From positions 930,001 to 994,000 of the forward strand of contig JAHQRK010000019.1 of NCBI GenBank assembly GCA_019828595.1: a DNA stretch of 64,000 nt, given 5' to 3'. This DNA is from Aphanomyces cochlioides (lineage: Eukaryota > Oomycota > Saprolegniomycetes > Saprolegniales > Verrucalvaceae). Under the pieces are notes generated by a model. It saw only the letters and a program-made list of their open reading frames with translations. It was not told the origin of the DNA and did not search any database. Positions 1 through 15,107 of the stretch are shown here, piece after piece. How positions within the stretch are numbered: the first letter of the stretch is position 1; every line of letters begins with the position of its first letter. A program made the position numbers and the translations under genes.

Positions 1-2
1 AC

Positions 3-2328
3 ATTGAAGCGCTCGAAGCCAAGGATGGCGTGCGTTTCTCGTGGAACAACTGGCCCAGCACGCCTTTGGAGCAAACCCGTTGTGTGGTCCCAATGGGTTG
101 CATCTACCAACCCCTCAAGCCGATCGAAGGCATGCCGGCCGCCGTCGAGTATGATCCTGTCCATTGCAAAGGCTGCTCGGCGATCTTGAATCCTTTCGCG
201 CACGTTGACTTTATGTCAAAGCTGTGGGTGTGTCCATTTTGCATCACGCGCAACCATTTCCCGCCACATTATGCCGAACACATCTCGGAGCAGAACCTTC
301 CCGCCGAGCTCATCCCTTCTTTCTCGACGCTCGAATATGAACTCCCTCAGCGCCAAGCTGGTCCACCCATCTTTGTCTTCTGTCTCGACACGTGCATTGC
401 CGAAGACGAGCTGGAAGAACTCAAGGATTCAATCCAGCAGACGCTCAACTTGCTCCCAGATGAAGCGCTCATTGGGTTTGTCACGTTTGGCACGATGGTT
501 CATGTCCATGAGCTCGGCTTTGCCGAGTGCCCCAAGTCGCATGTCTTCCGCGGCAACAAAGACTTTACAATGCAGCAAGTCCAAGACATGCTTGGTCTTG
601 CGCCAGCGCGTCCTGCTGCCAACCAAACGGCTCAACAAGCGCAAGCTGTGAGCCGATTCCTCCTTCCTCTTGGCGAATGCGGCTTCACTTTGGACAACAT
701 CTTGCGCGATCTGCAGCGCGACCCTTGGCCTGTGAATGCCGGCCATCGTCCTCAACGTGCCACTGGCGTCGCTCTCTCCGTCTCGGTCGGCTTGCTCGAA
801 GCTACCTTCCGTGGCCAAGGCGCTCGCATCATGCTCTTCGTCGGTGGTCCTGCCACGACTGGTCCTGGCGCCATTGTCAACCGTGAACGTGCCGAAGACA
901 TTCGTTCGCACACGGATATTCAAAAGGGCAACGCACCTCTCAGTGCGAAAGCCATTGAACACTACACACAGCTGGCTGACCGCTGCGTCAACTCTGCCCA
1001 CGTCGTCGATGTCTTTGCCTGCTCGTTGGATCAGAGTGGTGTGATGGAAATGAAGGTGTGCGTGAGCAAGACGGGCGGTGTGATCGTCCTGGCCGATTCC
1101 TTTGGCCAGTCCGTCTTCAAGGAAAGCTTCCGACGCATGTTTTCCCGCTTCTCGGAGGAAGCGGCTGAAAACGACCGCGATCATCTCACGATGGCCTTTG
1201 CCGCGTCGCTCGAAGTGCTCACATCTCGCGAATTCAAAGTCTCTGGAGCGATTGGCCCTGTCGCCGCCATCAAGAAAGCCACCAACGCCGCCATGCCAGC
1301 CAAAAACATCAGCGAGACTGAAATCGGGGTACGCTTGTAGCATGTGTCGTATCGCTCAACTTGTCTAGGTTGGTGGCACGAACACATGGAGCCTTGGTGG
1401 CGTGGACCCGCAGACGAGTTTGGCCATCTACTTCGACGTGACCAACCAAGGCGCCATCGCTCCTGGCAAGGGTCGCTACATTCAATTCATCACGCGCTAC
1501 CAGCACGCGAGTGGCAAGTACCGCACGCGCGTGACGACCATTTGCGGTCCGTGGACCACCGATCCAAACGACATTGAGTCGCTCAAGCGCAGCTTTGACC
1601 AAGAAGCTGCGGCGGTGCTCATGACGCGCTTGGCAGTGTTCCGCTCGGAACGTGGCGATGAAACCAACGACATCATGCGATGGATTGATCGATCGTTGAT
1701 TCGTCTCGCGGCGCGCTTTGCCGACTACCGCAAGGACGACCCGACGTCCTTCCGACTGGCGCGAGAGTTCTCGATCTACCCTCAATTTATGTTTCATTTG
1801 CGCCGATCTCAGTTCCTCCAAGTCTTTGGTTACTCCCCCGATGAAAGCTCGTACTACCGCCACTGCCTCCTCCGTGAATCCACGACCAACTCGCTCGTGA
1901 TGATCCAGCCATCGCTTCTGTCGTACTCGTTCCAAGGCCCGCCCACTCCTGCCTTATTGGACTCGAGCTCTGTTCGTCCCGACACGATTTTGCTCCTCGA
2001 TTCGTATTTCTACGTCGTGGTCTTCCATGGCGAAACGATTGCAAGCTGGCGCGATCAAAAATACCACGAGCATCCCGACCATGCCCATTTCAAACAACTT
2101 TTGGAAGCTCCTCAAGCCGACGCGCAAGTCATTATGGATCTCCGCTTCCCCGTGCCTCGCTACGTCGTGTGCGACCAGCATAAGAGTCAATCGCGTTTCT
2201 TGATGGCCAAGTTGAATCCCAGTACGACGCACATGTCGGGCGATGGCCAGGGCGAAGTCATCTTTACAGACGATGTGAGCCTCAAAGTTTTCATGGAGCA
2301 CTTGATCAAAGCGTCCGTGCAGTCTTAA
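3..2328 (+). CDS. SEC23: COPII coat subunit Sec23 (5' partial)
   Basis: Sec23 is the GTPase-activating subunit of the inner COPII coat; it binds Sar1 and Sec24 and drives vesicle budding from the ER. The frame is already open at base 3, so only a few N-terminal residues lie outside the window. There are two exons, 3-1328 and 1369-2328, split by a 40-nt GT..AG intron. They give 761 residues, against about 765 in animal SEC23A. Visible family features are the N-terminal [10 protein letters not shown] block, the Cys4 zinc finger (CKGC...CPFC, about residues 58-80), the trunk/vWA segment with a VFCLDTC strand and a VHELGF block, and the gelsolin-like C-terminus ending in an FMEHL helix. The exon junction lies inside the conserved [10 protein letters not shown] beta-sandwich stretch, which supports the splice sites. 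Nothing suggests inactivation. Confidence 0.97.
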
Positions 2329-2814
2329 ATCGAGATCAATTCCAACTCTTAAAATTGCTCTCGCTGCTGTCGAAGCGTCGAGTGCTAGGAACCCGTCGTT
2401 GCATCCATCGGAGGAACCCAGCAGTCCAAGCAAACACTGCAAACTACCGGTAGTTCGTTCGACTTTCATGGGAAGCAAAGAAGACGCCGAGAAACCTTCC
2501 ATGAGGTGCCAACTTTGAAAGGCATGGAATGTTCGAATGTTCCATCGAATTCCAAACTGCACTTGGTATCCGGATGCGATCTTTCGAAAGATCGAAACCA
2601 GTGGATGGAGGTCATGAACGCCTCAAAGGTGGAAGAATGCTTGGGCTGTGTTTGCAAGGAGACGAGAGGGGATAGAGCGGCGACCACTGCGGTAAATTGT
2701 GTGTGGATCCAAGTGGAATCGCTGAATGACACCAACGTAGTTTGGACGAAAGCTTGTGTGCAACGACGATATGAATGGACACGACGACAGACTGGTCATT
2801 CGACGATTTTGAGA

Positions 2815-3888
2815 ATGCAACGAGTTGGATATGGCCTTCTTCTTGCTGCGTGCGGTGCAGTAAGGGAGACGAGGAGCAAGGCTGAAGTGTGTGCTGAGGA
2901 TTATGAAAGGTCCAACAGAGTGCTAGACCTCATCCATTTGAGCGATCATCCCGTTGACGATCCGAGAATTCTGTGCTTTGTGAATACGATCTCGACCAAC
3001 CATGCAACGAAAGCTCGAGCGATCAAAGACACGTGGGGCCAGCGGTGCACGCGCCTTGTATTCCTCAGTAATGCGACGGACTATGACCTCGATGCCGTGG
3101 CGCTCGACGTCCCAGCCGACCATGATCATCTTTGGCAAAAGCACAAAGCGAGCATGCAATATATCTGGGAAACCTACCGCCATGACTTTGACTGGTTCTA
3201 CAAAGCCGACGACGACGCGTACGTGATTATGGAGAACCTTCGCGCGTTCCTTCGATCTCCAGAGATTGTCATGCAGCAAGACATTGTGCCGCTTCAGATG
3301 GGCCATCGCTTTCGACTGACCAACGAAACGATTCACTACTACGTCGGCGACAAGACGCTCTTGAAAGAATACACCGATCGATGGCCCAACTGGTACGTTC
3401 TGGAGCTCATGACTGACTAAAGTGCGTCCTCCAAGGTGGGTTTTCAACTCAGGAGGACCAGGTGTCGTCATGAATTCGCTCTACATGCGACTCGCCGTCG
3501 AATCGTTTCCAAAACGGACGTGCTTGAGCGACAAATACAGTGTGACGTTGCCGGACGATGCTTCGATCGCCTTTTGCATGGCTTGGCATGGCGTCTTTCC
3601 TCCAAATACTCGCGACTTGCAAGGACGAGAACGTTGGCATGCCAACCATCCACGTACGTCCTTGCTCCTTTATCGTTGACTCGTGAATTTTGGTGGTATT
3701 TAGACGGCGTCTACTATACAAACCCCGCGAATTTCCCCCGTGATGTGTGGTTTAATCAATACCATCGTGGCATCGGCGGCATCCAGTGGAAGGAAGACTG
3801 CTGTGCGTCAGACTCGATTGCCTTCCACTACATTTCACCAGAGTATATGCGTCACATGGAGCGACAACTCTACTTTTGCCGACATTGA
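2815..3888 (+). CDS. C1GALT1-like beta-1,3-galactosyltransferase (GT31)
   Basis: Exons 2815-3392, 3436-3653 and 3704-3888 (introns of 43 and 50 nt) give 326 residues. The N-terminal stretch MQRVGYGLLLAACGAV is a plausible signal peptide or signal anchor, as expected for a Golgi type II enzyme, so ATG 2815 was chosen; the frame is open further upstream, so a longer start is possible. Family features are the ILCFVNT strand, KARAIKDTWGQRC, the metal-binding DDD in YKADDDAY (about residue 130), the NSGGPG motif straight after the first intron, and EDCCASDSIAFHY near the C-terminus, which matches the CCSD region of core-1 synthases. By family it would transfer galactose from UDP-Gal to a GalNAc or other acceptor on secretory glycoproteins; the acceptor cannot be read from sequence. 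It follows Sec23 on the same strand. Confidence 0.85.
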
Positions 3889-4637
3889 AGTTTATAATTC
3901 CGCGACCAAGTTGGCTATGTCGCTCGCACGCAGATAAAAAACGATCAATCGTTCAGTATCAAGTGTCTGTAGCAGTCCGTCAGCTGCGAGACTGCGTTGA
4001 GTCACGCGGTCGACCTTGAGATGTGTCTCCCACGCAAAGTTCCAACAAGAGCATTATCAAATTTGACAATTTATTCAAAATGGCAATATCAACTTCGACA
4101 AGTTCGACCAACTTGGGGCGCTCGTCCACGCTCTCCTCGTTCCCCTCTAGCTTTCCTCCTGCTCGCGTAGATAACACTTGTAGCGCTATTGTATTTACCT
4201 ACACTCTCGACGAGCTCGTGCTCGTCGCGACTGCCGTTGGAGTTGTCATATCGGGATCACAATCGACAAGTTCAAACCAGCCCAGACTCCCCTCTGTATA
4301 GCTCTCGAAAGTTGCAGCCTTCTCTAGTCTAATCGACGATTGATAGAAGGCATCGAATCACTGCTTCCAAGGAGGTCTTCGCACTGTTGAATTGCCACGG
4401 CGGTATGTCTTGGCTGCTTTGTCGTTTAGAAATATGTCCAAGCATGGCATGCATCTCACCGCTCAGTTATCTCTCTCCAGCAGAATGATAAAAAGCGTGT
4501 AAGCTCGTGACTCCATGGCTTTCTAGCTTAGCTAGCTGCTACAACGTATGCATTGTTGGGGTTTGAATTGTCAGAACTCTTGATGGAACGACATGACACG
4601 CGAACATGCAGACCAGCTGGCGCGATGGAAGTTTGTA
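3889..4637. other. intergenic, no supported gene
   Basis: About 750 bases between the glycosyltransferase and a MITE. A 65-codon minus-strand frame (3980-4177) is acidic and Leu/Val-rich in its C-terminal half, but no splice pair joins it convincingly to an upstream start. It is left uncalled. Confidence 0.5.
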
Positions 4638-4809
4638 CAGTAGTCCCCCAGTTTTCACCTCCCACTCTAAATTTATATCCTGTATAATATTATTTTGTTT
4701 TGATTATTTATTTTAACAGTATTTAATGTTAACACCATCAATTTTTGAAACATAATTTATTCTCAATAATAATACCCTGATATAAATTTTGAAAACTGGG
4801 GGACTACTG
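4638..4809. mobile_element. 172-bp MITE with TA target duplication
   Basis: The ends are perfect 20-bp inverted repeats, CAGTAGTCCCCCAGTTTTCA, at 4638-4657 and reversed at 4790-4809. A TA dinucleotide sits immediately outside each end (4636-4637 and 4810-4811). The inside is very AT-rich and has no ORF. A TA duplication with CAGT termini is typical of Tc1/mariner/pogo-type non-autonomous elements; assignment to a particular family is inference. Confidence 0.85.
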
Positions 4810-5033
4810 TAATCCATTACACATCTGACCGGCGGCTGATCTGCGCGATCCGAACAGTTCGTTGCGTCTGATCTCATGGCTGACAGACAACCTGATCCTC
4901 AAGACGACCTCCTCTTGGGCCAAGAAATTTGGTGTCGCTTAGCATTTGTTCCACAGCACAGTGTCGCCGCTTCCAATTAAAAGTCCATGTAAGAATGACT
5001 AAGTTAATCGGAATATATGTAAAAACGTCAGCA

Positions 5034-6170
5034 TTACAACGTCCACGGGAGGATTTTCTGCGCGCCGTGGTCGAGCGTGAAGAAACTGGATGGATCGTGC
5101 TCCATGTGCTTGGCCAGTTCTTCCCTCGGCTCCAAGTAGAATTCGTCCGTGAGTTCCCACGTGCCCCAGTGGATGCCGACGGACGAACGACTCTTGACAT
5201 CGTTGTGGATGCGCACGGCTTCTTGGACGTTGACGTGCTGGTCTGTGAAGAGTTTTCGTGGCGCGTACGCTCCGATCGGGATGGCGGAAATGCTCTGCTC
5301 GCCATACTTGTGGTGGATCGCTCGGAAAAATGTATCGTAGGCTGTGTCGCCCACAAAGTAGAACGATCCGCCCAACCCTTGGACGACCCAGCCGCCCCAG
5401 AGAGATTTGTTGGTGTCGTTTAAAAAACGCTTGCTCCAGTGCTTCGCAGGGACGCACGACACTTGGAACGTCTGTCCGTTCTTCGTCAGAGGATGCGAAT
5501 CCCACCAGTTCTGTTCGTGGATTTGGTCGATGGGAATGCCGACACTGGTCAAGTACTTGGAGTTGTTGAGTGGAATAAACCAGCGCAGATGGGGTTGTAC
5601 TCGATGGAGTTTCTCGAGTGTGATCAAGTCGAGATGGTCGTAGTGGTTGTGGCTGATGAGGACAGCATCGATGTGAGGCAGCGTCTCGGCTTCAACAGGG
5701 CAAGGTCGATATCGCACAGGTCCAAAGAATTGAGATGGACTGCACCTGTCTGAAAAGACTGCATCTGTCAGGATGGTCATCTTGTCATTCGAGTCTCCAA
5801 GGGGCACTTCGAGCAGCACGGAGGCATGTCCAAGCCACGTGATGCGAGCATGTTGATTTGGGATCGGGGTTTCAAAGTCTGGGGTGAGAACCGGCAAAGT
5901 CGAGTTGAGGACTTCTGGGTCTCGTGGAAGTTGTGTCGTCTCTCTCGTGAATCGCCACTTGATCGTGTCGAGGATATTTGGGTGTGGACACGCGCGCAAG
6001 TACTCTCCATGCACGTTTTGCGTCGCGGGCATCAAATCGAGTTCCAATTGCGAGCGATCTTCGACATCAGCTGGTTTTAAAAACGCCGGCAGGACGTCGG
6101 CGGCATGGATCGCCATAGACGGCGCTGGAAGAACTGCAGCTAGACGAGTGTGGAGCTTACGCAGCGACAT
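5034..6170 (-). CDS. NAPE-PLD-like phospholipase, metallo-beta-lactamase fold (copy 1)
   Basis: A single-exon ORF of 378 residues (animal NAPE-PLD is about 393). The family hydrolyses N-acyl-phosphatidylethanolamine to N-acylethanolamine and phosphatidate on internal membranes. The zinc-binding HNHYDH motif is at residues 174-179. It is preceded by ITWLGHASVL and followed by NWWDSHPL, CVPAKHWSKR, a metal-binding GDTAYD and a late SVGIHWGTWELTDE block, in the order seen in NAPE-PLD and the bacterial RomA-like family. The N-terminus (RKLHTRLAAVLP) is weakly basic and could be a targeting region. A paralogue lies on the other side of the Pol III gene at 13444-14568. Substrate cannot be fixed from sequence. 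Confidence 0.85.
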   Translation of the reverse strand: MSLRKLHTRLAAVLPAPSMAIHAADVLPAFLKPADVEDRSQLELDLMPATQNVHGEYLRACPHPNILDTIKWRFTRETTQLPRDPEVLNSTLPVLTPDFETPIPNQHARITWLGHASVLLEVPLGDSNDKMTILTDAVFSDRCSPSQFFGPVRYRPCPVEAETLPHIDAVLISHNHYDHLDLITLEKLHRVQPHLRWFIPLNNSKYLTSVGIPIDQIHEQNWWDSHPLTKNGQTFQVSCVPAKHWSKRFLNDTNKSLWGGWVVQGLGGSFYFVGDTAYDTFFRAIHHKYGEQSISAIPIGAYAPRKLFTDQHVNVQEAVRIHNDVKSRSSVGIHWGTWELTDEFYLEPREELAKHMEHDPSSFFTLDHGAQKILPWTL

Positions 6171-6189
6171 CGCAAATCGGACAATGCGC

Positions 6190-6714
6190 TCACTTGCATC
6201 GAGTGTCGACAGAGACGCTTCCCCTTCTAGTAGACTCGGCCCATATCCGTATCCTTACCATACAAATCGCCAATTGAGCGTATCCGGATAACCCACGGAG
6301 ATTCAAAACGTGAATCTTCAAAGTCGTTCCGCCTTGACGGTCTCTTTGGCACAAAAGGTTGCTCGTCTTGGCCATCTTGGGCTTGCCAATAGACACATCT
6401 TGATGGCTCCATCGATGCTGAAAACGACACACAGCGCCGGTCCCAGCGTGAGATAACGACCACAGGTGGATATACGGTTTAGACATGGATGAGGGCTGGC
6501 TCATCGTGGTCGCCAAAGAAATGATACCAAGAGATGGCAAATCCAACGCGACGCCTCTCGCATTCAACTTTTGATCGAGCGTGCAATGGGTCCAAAGAGC
6601 ATGTCGCCCTCCTTTTCGAATGTGTGGCTCGTAACTTGGTCCATATTTAGCCTTGGCGAAGGTTTGTTGCCGTTTCGTGGCGCATGTGGCGAAGATGCCG
6701 TTTGAAAATTTCAA
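6190..6714 (-). CDS. hypothetical ORF upstream of NAPE-PLD-like copy 1
   Basis: A 174-codon frame on the minus strand, separated by 19 bases from the start of the phospholipase gene. It is basic and has no recognised domain. Part of the same stretch is also open in another frame (6227-6463), so either a missed intron or a decayed gene is possible. The segment could equally be the 5' leader and promoter of the phospholipase gene. Confidence 0.2.
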   Translation of the reverse strand: MKFSNGIFATCATKRQQTFAKAKYGPSYEPHIRKGGRHALWTHCTLDQKLNARGVALDLPSLGIISLATTMSQPSSMSKPYIHLWSLSHAGTGAVCRFQHRWSHQDVSIGKPKMAKTSNLLCQRDRQGGTTLKIHVLNLRGLSGYAQLAICMVRIRIWAESTRRGSVSVDTRCK

Positions 6715-6965
6715 TGAAACAACATATTTACACTAATTTCAGCCTAATTTGTCAAATTTGAAACAGATGCTGATGTTTGTATATAACACTATTTAATGAT
6801 ATTTTAAATAGTGTGAGATTGAGATGAATCTGCATGAAACCGTTGCTTTGGCAGTTTCATTGTGCTATGAACATGGAGTGGATGGCGGTTGGAAGACGTT
6901 ATCGTTGTTTAAAGAGAGAGAGTGGGGTCGCAATGCAGTCGATGAGTGATTTTAGCATTTACTAA

Positions 6966-7376
6966 GTGGGTGCAAGCATGCATGGATCAAGCCAACTCGC
7001 GCTCGGCATGTCATCGGCGTCTCGCATGATGCCATTTAGTCCACGAAGTGTGCACATGGACACGTCATCGTCGACGATTCCAGAGGAATGGCGCTGCCGA
7101 TACAAGACGGGGAAATGCCACTACCCCCGTGCATTAAAGACCAACAAGAAGAACGGCACGGATTCGTTCCTATTGCTCTGTGAACGCCACCGACGACTGC
7201 AGAATAAAACCAAGAAACGGAGTGATACCAAGTACAAAGCCGATCGAGCCATGTTGCGCGTCGTCAAGCGGCTGCATCCAGAGCTTGCCACCGCGCAACC
7301 ACACTCGCCAGAGACCCAATGTGTTGCAACGTTTTCGCCGTCCGAACTTGATATGTTAGCTTTCTACCTCTTATGA
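6966..7376 (+). CDS. small basic protein with Cys/His motif
   Basis: A 136-residue frame whose N-terminal 40 residues are Ser/Met-rich. The core reads CRYKTGKC, then PRALKTNKKNG, then LLCERHRRLQN with a basic KTKKRSDTKYK tail. The C..KC...C..H spacing and the Lys/Arg content suggest a small metal-binding, nucleic-acid-binding module. Similar C-x-x-K-x-G-K-C / LCxxHR modules recur in oomycete hypothetical proteins, which is recollection and not tested here. Starts at 6966 (MGAS) or 6978 (MHGS) are both possible. It converges on the RPC1 gene, leaving only 41 bases between the stop codons. Confidence 0.5.
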   Translation: MGASMHGSSQLALGMSSASRMMPFSPRSVHMDTSSSTIPEEWRCRYKTGKCHYPRALKTNKKNGTDSFLLLCERHRRLQNKTKKRSDTKYKADRAMLRVVKRLHPELATAQPHSPETQCVATFSPSELDMLAFYLL

Positions 7377-7417
7377 TATTTACACGACAATAAACTCCGT
7401 CGACATCCTTAGCACCG

Positions 7418-12643
<5,226 letters not shown>

Positions 12644-12976
12644 TCGAGCGCCACCTTCCAGGACACCAATTGAAGGATTGGTTGAAACTATCCGGTTGGG
12701 TCGGTCCGATAAGAAAATAAAAAAAATATCAAAAATAAATTCGGAATTTTTGATTTTTTGCATTTAAAATTTGAGCAAGTTGGACCTCACAAACTTCTTT
12801 TTGACCTTTCGTCACGATCTTGTGGTGTTCTCAACGACGACCCGACAACTTCCTCTGCATGAACGTCCGCTTTAGCTCAAGAACTTGAAAAACAGCTCAG
12901 GTACCCTGCATCTGTCTCTGATGCTCACCAGGTCTTGTTGGAACCGCTAGATCTCCTCTTCTTCTCAGCAGGACCC
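12644..12976. promoter_or_regulatory. bidirectional upstream region of RPC1 and the small gene
   Basis: The two divergent starts are 333 bases apart. An AT-rich tract at about 12710-12775 is the likeliest promoter zone for RPC1. The frame of the small gene stays open upstream to 12863 but has no ATG there. No precise core promoter element can be supported by eye. Confidence 0.35.
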
Positions 12977-13297
12977 ATGAGCAATACGCCATTGAGATCG
13001 AATCGCGATCAGCATTTGTGGCAATGGGTGGAGCGAGACACCCTGGAGTGCGAAATTCAATCAAGCCGTGCACTGATAGCCATGATACGGCCTTTGACAC
13101 TTTTGTTTTGATAAATCACTCGTCACTGCACTTATACTACATACAGGGACAAATACGGCATTGCTTTTGTCGCCCAAGTTGACAAAAGCGATGGCGAATA
13201 CCAGAACAATTCGTCTTCTTGGATCGAATGCAACCAAGTTCGACTCCCTCAAATGCTCCTGTCTTCCATCAATGACCGCTTGGCGCATCAATCTTGA
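12977..13297 (+). CDS. small two-exon protein of unknown function
   Basis: Exon 1 is 12977-13104 and exon 2 is 13147-13297, joined across a 42-nt GT..AG intron whose size matches neighbouring genes. The product has 92 residues. The N-terminal half looks helical (RDQHLWQWVERDTLECE), the middle is hydrophobic (LIAMIRPLTLLDKYGIAFV), and the C-terminus has RLPQMLLSSINDRL. There is no recognised family. The upstream reading frame (12863-12976) is also open and reads like coding sequence, so a 5' exon may be missing and the true N-terminus may be longer. The gene is divergent from RPC1 and ends 147 bases before the start of the second phospholipase gene. Confidence 0.5.
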
Positions 13298-13443
13298 TGG
13301 CGCATCATCACAATGCACGTGTAAACACGGGATTATCCGGATGTCAACTATTATCCGGCGATCTTTGTCTGGCAAAAAAGCGCATTCTGCATCATTCGAA
13401 CAGCCCACAACCAGTGCATGCTTGGTGCTCGACGCACAGAGCT

Positions 13444-14568
13444 ATGAGCGCCATTTCTGCCGTCCTCCACCGCTCTATCCTTCGCCAAAGTGTTCGTAGC
13501 CGCACCAATTCAACCCGACTGCTCTCCACAAGTCTAAATCCACAACTCCAAGCTGACTTGCAACCAGCAAAGCAAGATGCTTCTGGACGATATCCAGTCA
13601 CAGCTACTGGACCGGGATTCCTTGACTTTTTCAAGTGGATGCTCACTCGAAAGCCAGAAGATGGCCCAAGATTGCCAAGCGATCCTACAGAGCTAGACAG
13701 AACTCTACCTGTCGTGGCACCAGACCTATTTACACCTATCCCAGCGGACAAGGCGCGTATCTCTTGGCTTGGCCACGCTTCAGTGCTTCTCCAAGTACCC
13801 ATTTCGACTGACCGTACGTTCAATGTGCTGACGGATCCCGTGTTTACTGAAAGATGCAGTCCATCGCAATGGTTTGGCCCAGCACGTTTTCGACCGGCAC
13901 CTGCAACCATGGAAGACTTACCTCCCGTCGACATCGTCCTGATCAGCCACAACCACTACGACCACTTGGAAACAGTTTCGCTTAGAAAATTGCATGAAGT
14001 TCAGCCAGACATTCGATACTTCACGCCTCTCGGGAATGCCAAATGGCTCGTGGAAGCAGGTATACCACGCGACAAGATTGTCGAACAAAACTGGTGGGAC
14101 AGCTCTCCTGTCCATGACGGTTTGTTTCAAGTCAACTGCGTTCCAGCAAAACACTGGAGCAAGCGAGGCTTCTTTGACCGCAACGTTGATCTATGGGGTG
14201 GTTTTGTCGTCCAAGGAGCAGGAGGCTCTTTCTACTTTGCAGGCGACACAGCCACCGGAACAATTTTCAAAGCCATTAGCCACAAGTTTGGTGCGCAGAG
14301 TGTGTCGGCGATCCCAATTGGTGCATACGCACCTCGAAGGCTCTTCCAAGGCCAGCATTGCAACGTCGAAGAAGCCATTCAAATTCATCGCGACGTTCAA
14401 AGTTGCGCTTCTGTAGGCATCCACTGGGGAACATGGGTGCTCACAGGCGAGTATTACCTCGAACCAAAGGAGGAACTAGAGCTTCTTATGGCAAAGGAAG
14501 CCTCTCCAGATGCATTTACCACTCTAGACCACGGCGCACACAAGTTCGTGCAGTGGAAACTCGACTAG
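13444..14568 (+). CDS. NAPE-PLD-like phospholipase (copy 2), probable mitochondrial leader
   Basis: A single-exon paralogue of the gene at 5034-6170, 374 residues from ATG 13444. This start was chosen because it opens an Arg/Ser-rich presequence (LHRSILRQSVRSRTNSTRL) typical of mitochondrial import; the frame itself is open further upstream. The core carries ISWLGHASVL, HNHYDH at about residues 168-173, QNWWDS, CVPAKHWSKRG, a GDTA metal motif and SVGIHWGTWVLTGE. Order and spacing match copy 1, but the N-termini are unrelated. The two copies flank the Pol III gene in opposite orientations, consistent with an old duplication followed by different targeting. The organelle assignment is inference from residue composition only. 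Confidence 0.85.
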   Translation: MSAISAVLHRSILRQSVRSRTNSTRLLSTSLNPQLQADLQPAKQDASGRYPVTATGPGFLDFFKWMLTRKPEDGPRLPSDPTELDRTLPVVAPDLFTPIPADKARISWLGHASVLLQVPISTDRTFNVLTDPVFTERCSPSQWFGPARFRPAPATMEDLPPVDIVLISHNHYDHLETVSLRKLHEVQPDIRYFTPLGNAKWLVEAGIPRDKIVEQNWWDSSPVHDGLFQVNCVPAKHWSKRGFFDRNVDLWGGFVVQGAGGSFYFAGDTATGTIFKAISHKFGAQSVSAIPIGAYAPRRLFQGQHCNVEEAIQIHRDVQSCASVGIHWGTWVLTGEYYLEPKEELELLMAKEASPDAFTTLDHGAHKFVQWKLD

Positions 14569-15107
14569 GATATAGAAATTCCTTTATGACAATAGAACGA
14601 CGTCCACTTTGTATCGTTTCAAGACTTTCAATCGTCATTTGGTATCGATCTTGCGTGCAATTGTGGTTGGAAACAAGTTAACACTCATAGCTGGAAGAAG
14701 CTTGGGAAACTCGTTGAGTACTCGAACAATTGCCATCAACAGCGACAATATGAAAGGGGAATACGAGATCACAGCGTGCAACATACTCGAGGTTTCGCCT
14801 TTTATTGTTGAACGGGGGGAGTAACCATGACCAGCATGTCGTCGTCCGTTGGTTTTGTTCAAACCTTACCTGTTTTGAGTGTTGAAAAGAGATAAGTTAG
14901 ACAGCAAATGGTTCGATCCCGAGGTTTCGGCTGAAAGTGAAATACAACAACTTTTAACTTGACACATAGGCTTCCAGACTACATACTGTCGTGCAATGTC
15001 GTCAATGTTATACAAGGTGGAGAATCAAACCAAATCGCCTTGCAGCATTAACTCTATCACTCAATTTTCAATGATTTGCCAAAGCTCAGACCTTTCACTA
15101 TCACCGT
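14569..15107. other. intergenic, no gene seen
   Basis: About 540 bases between the second phospholipase and the interrupted P-loop gene. Short frames of 70-75 codons occur on both strands but have no family features and no plausible splice partners. Confidence 0.5.

Noticed and set aside
429..1343. 304-codon minus-strand ORF opposite Sec23
   Set aside because: It is the mirror of a real, strongly conserved coding region; its protein has no family features.
1954..2562. 202-codon minus-strand ORF
   Set aside because: Shadow of the Sec23 second exon that runs into non-coding DNA.
3980..4301. Small gene at 4.0-4.3 kb
   Set aside because: Acidic minus-strand frame looks protein-like, but no consistent start and splice pair could be found.
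5034..6170. Recent bacterial transfer of the NAPE-PLD-like gene
   Set aside because: It lacks introns, but base composition and paralogue layout match the neighbourhood, and the family is widespread in eukaryotes; no evidence either way.
13294..13443. Upstream start for the second NAPE-PLD-like gene
   Set aside because: The added 50 residues are Cys/His-rich without family support and overlap the end of the small two-exon gene; ATG 13444 gives a clean presequence.
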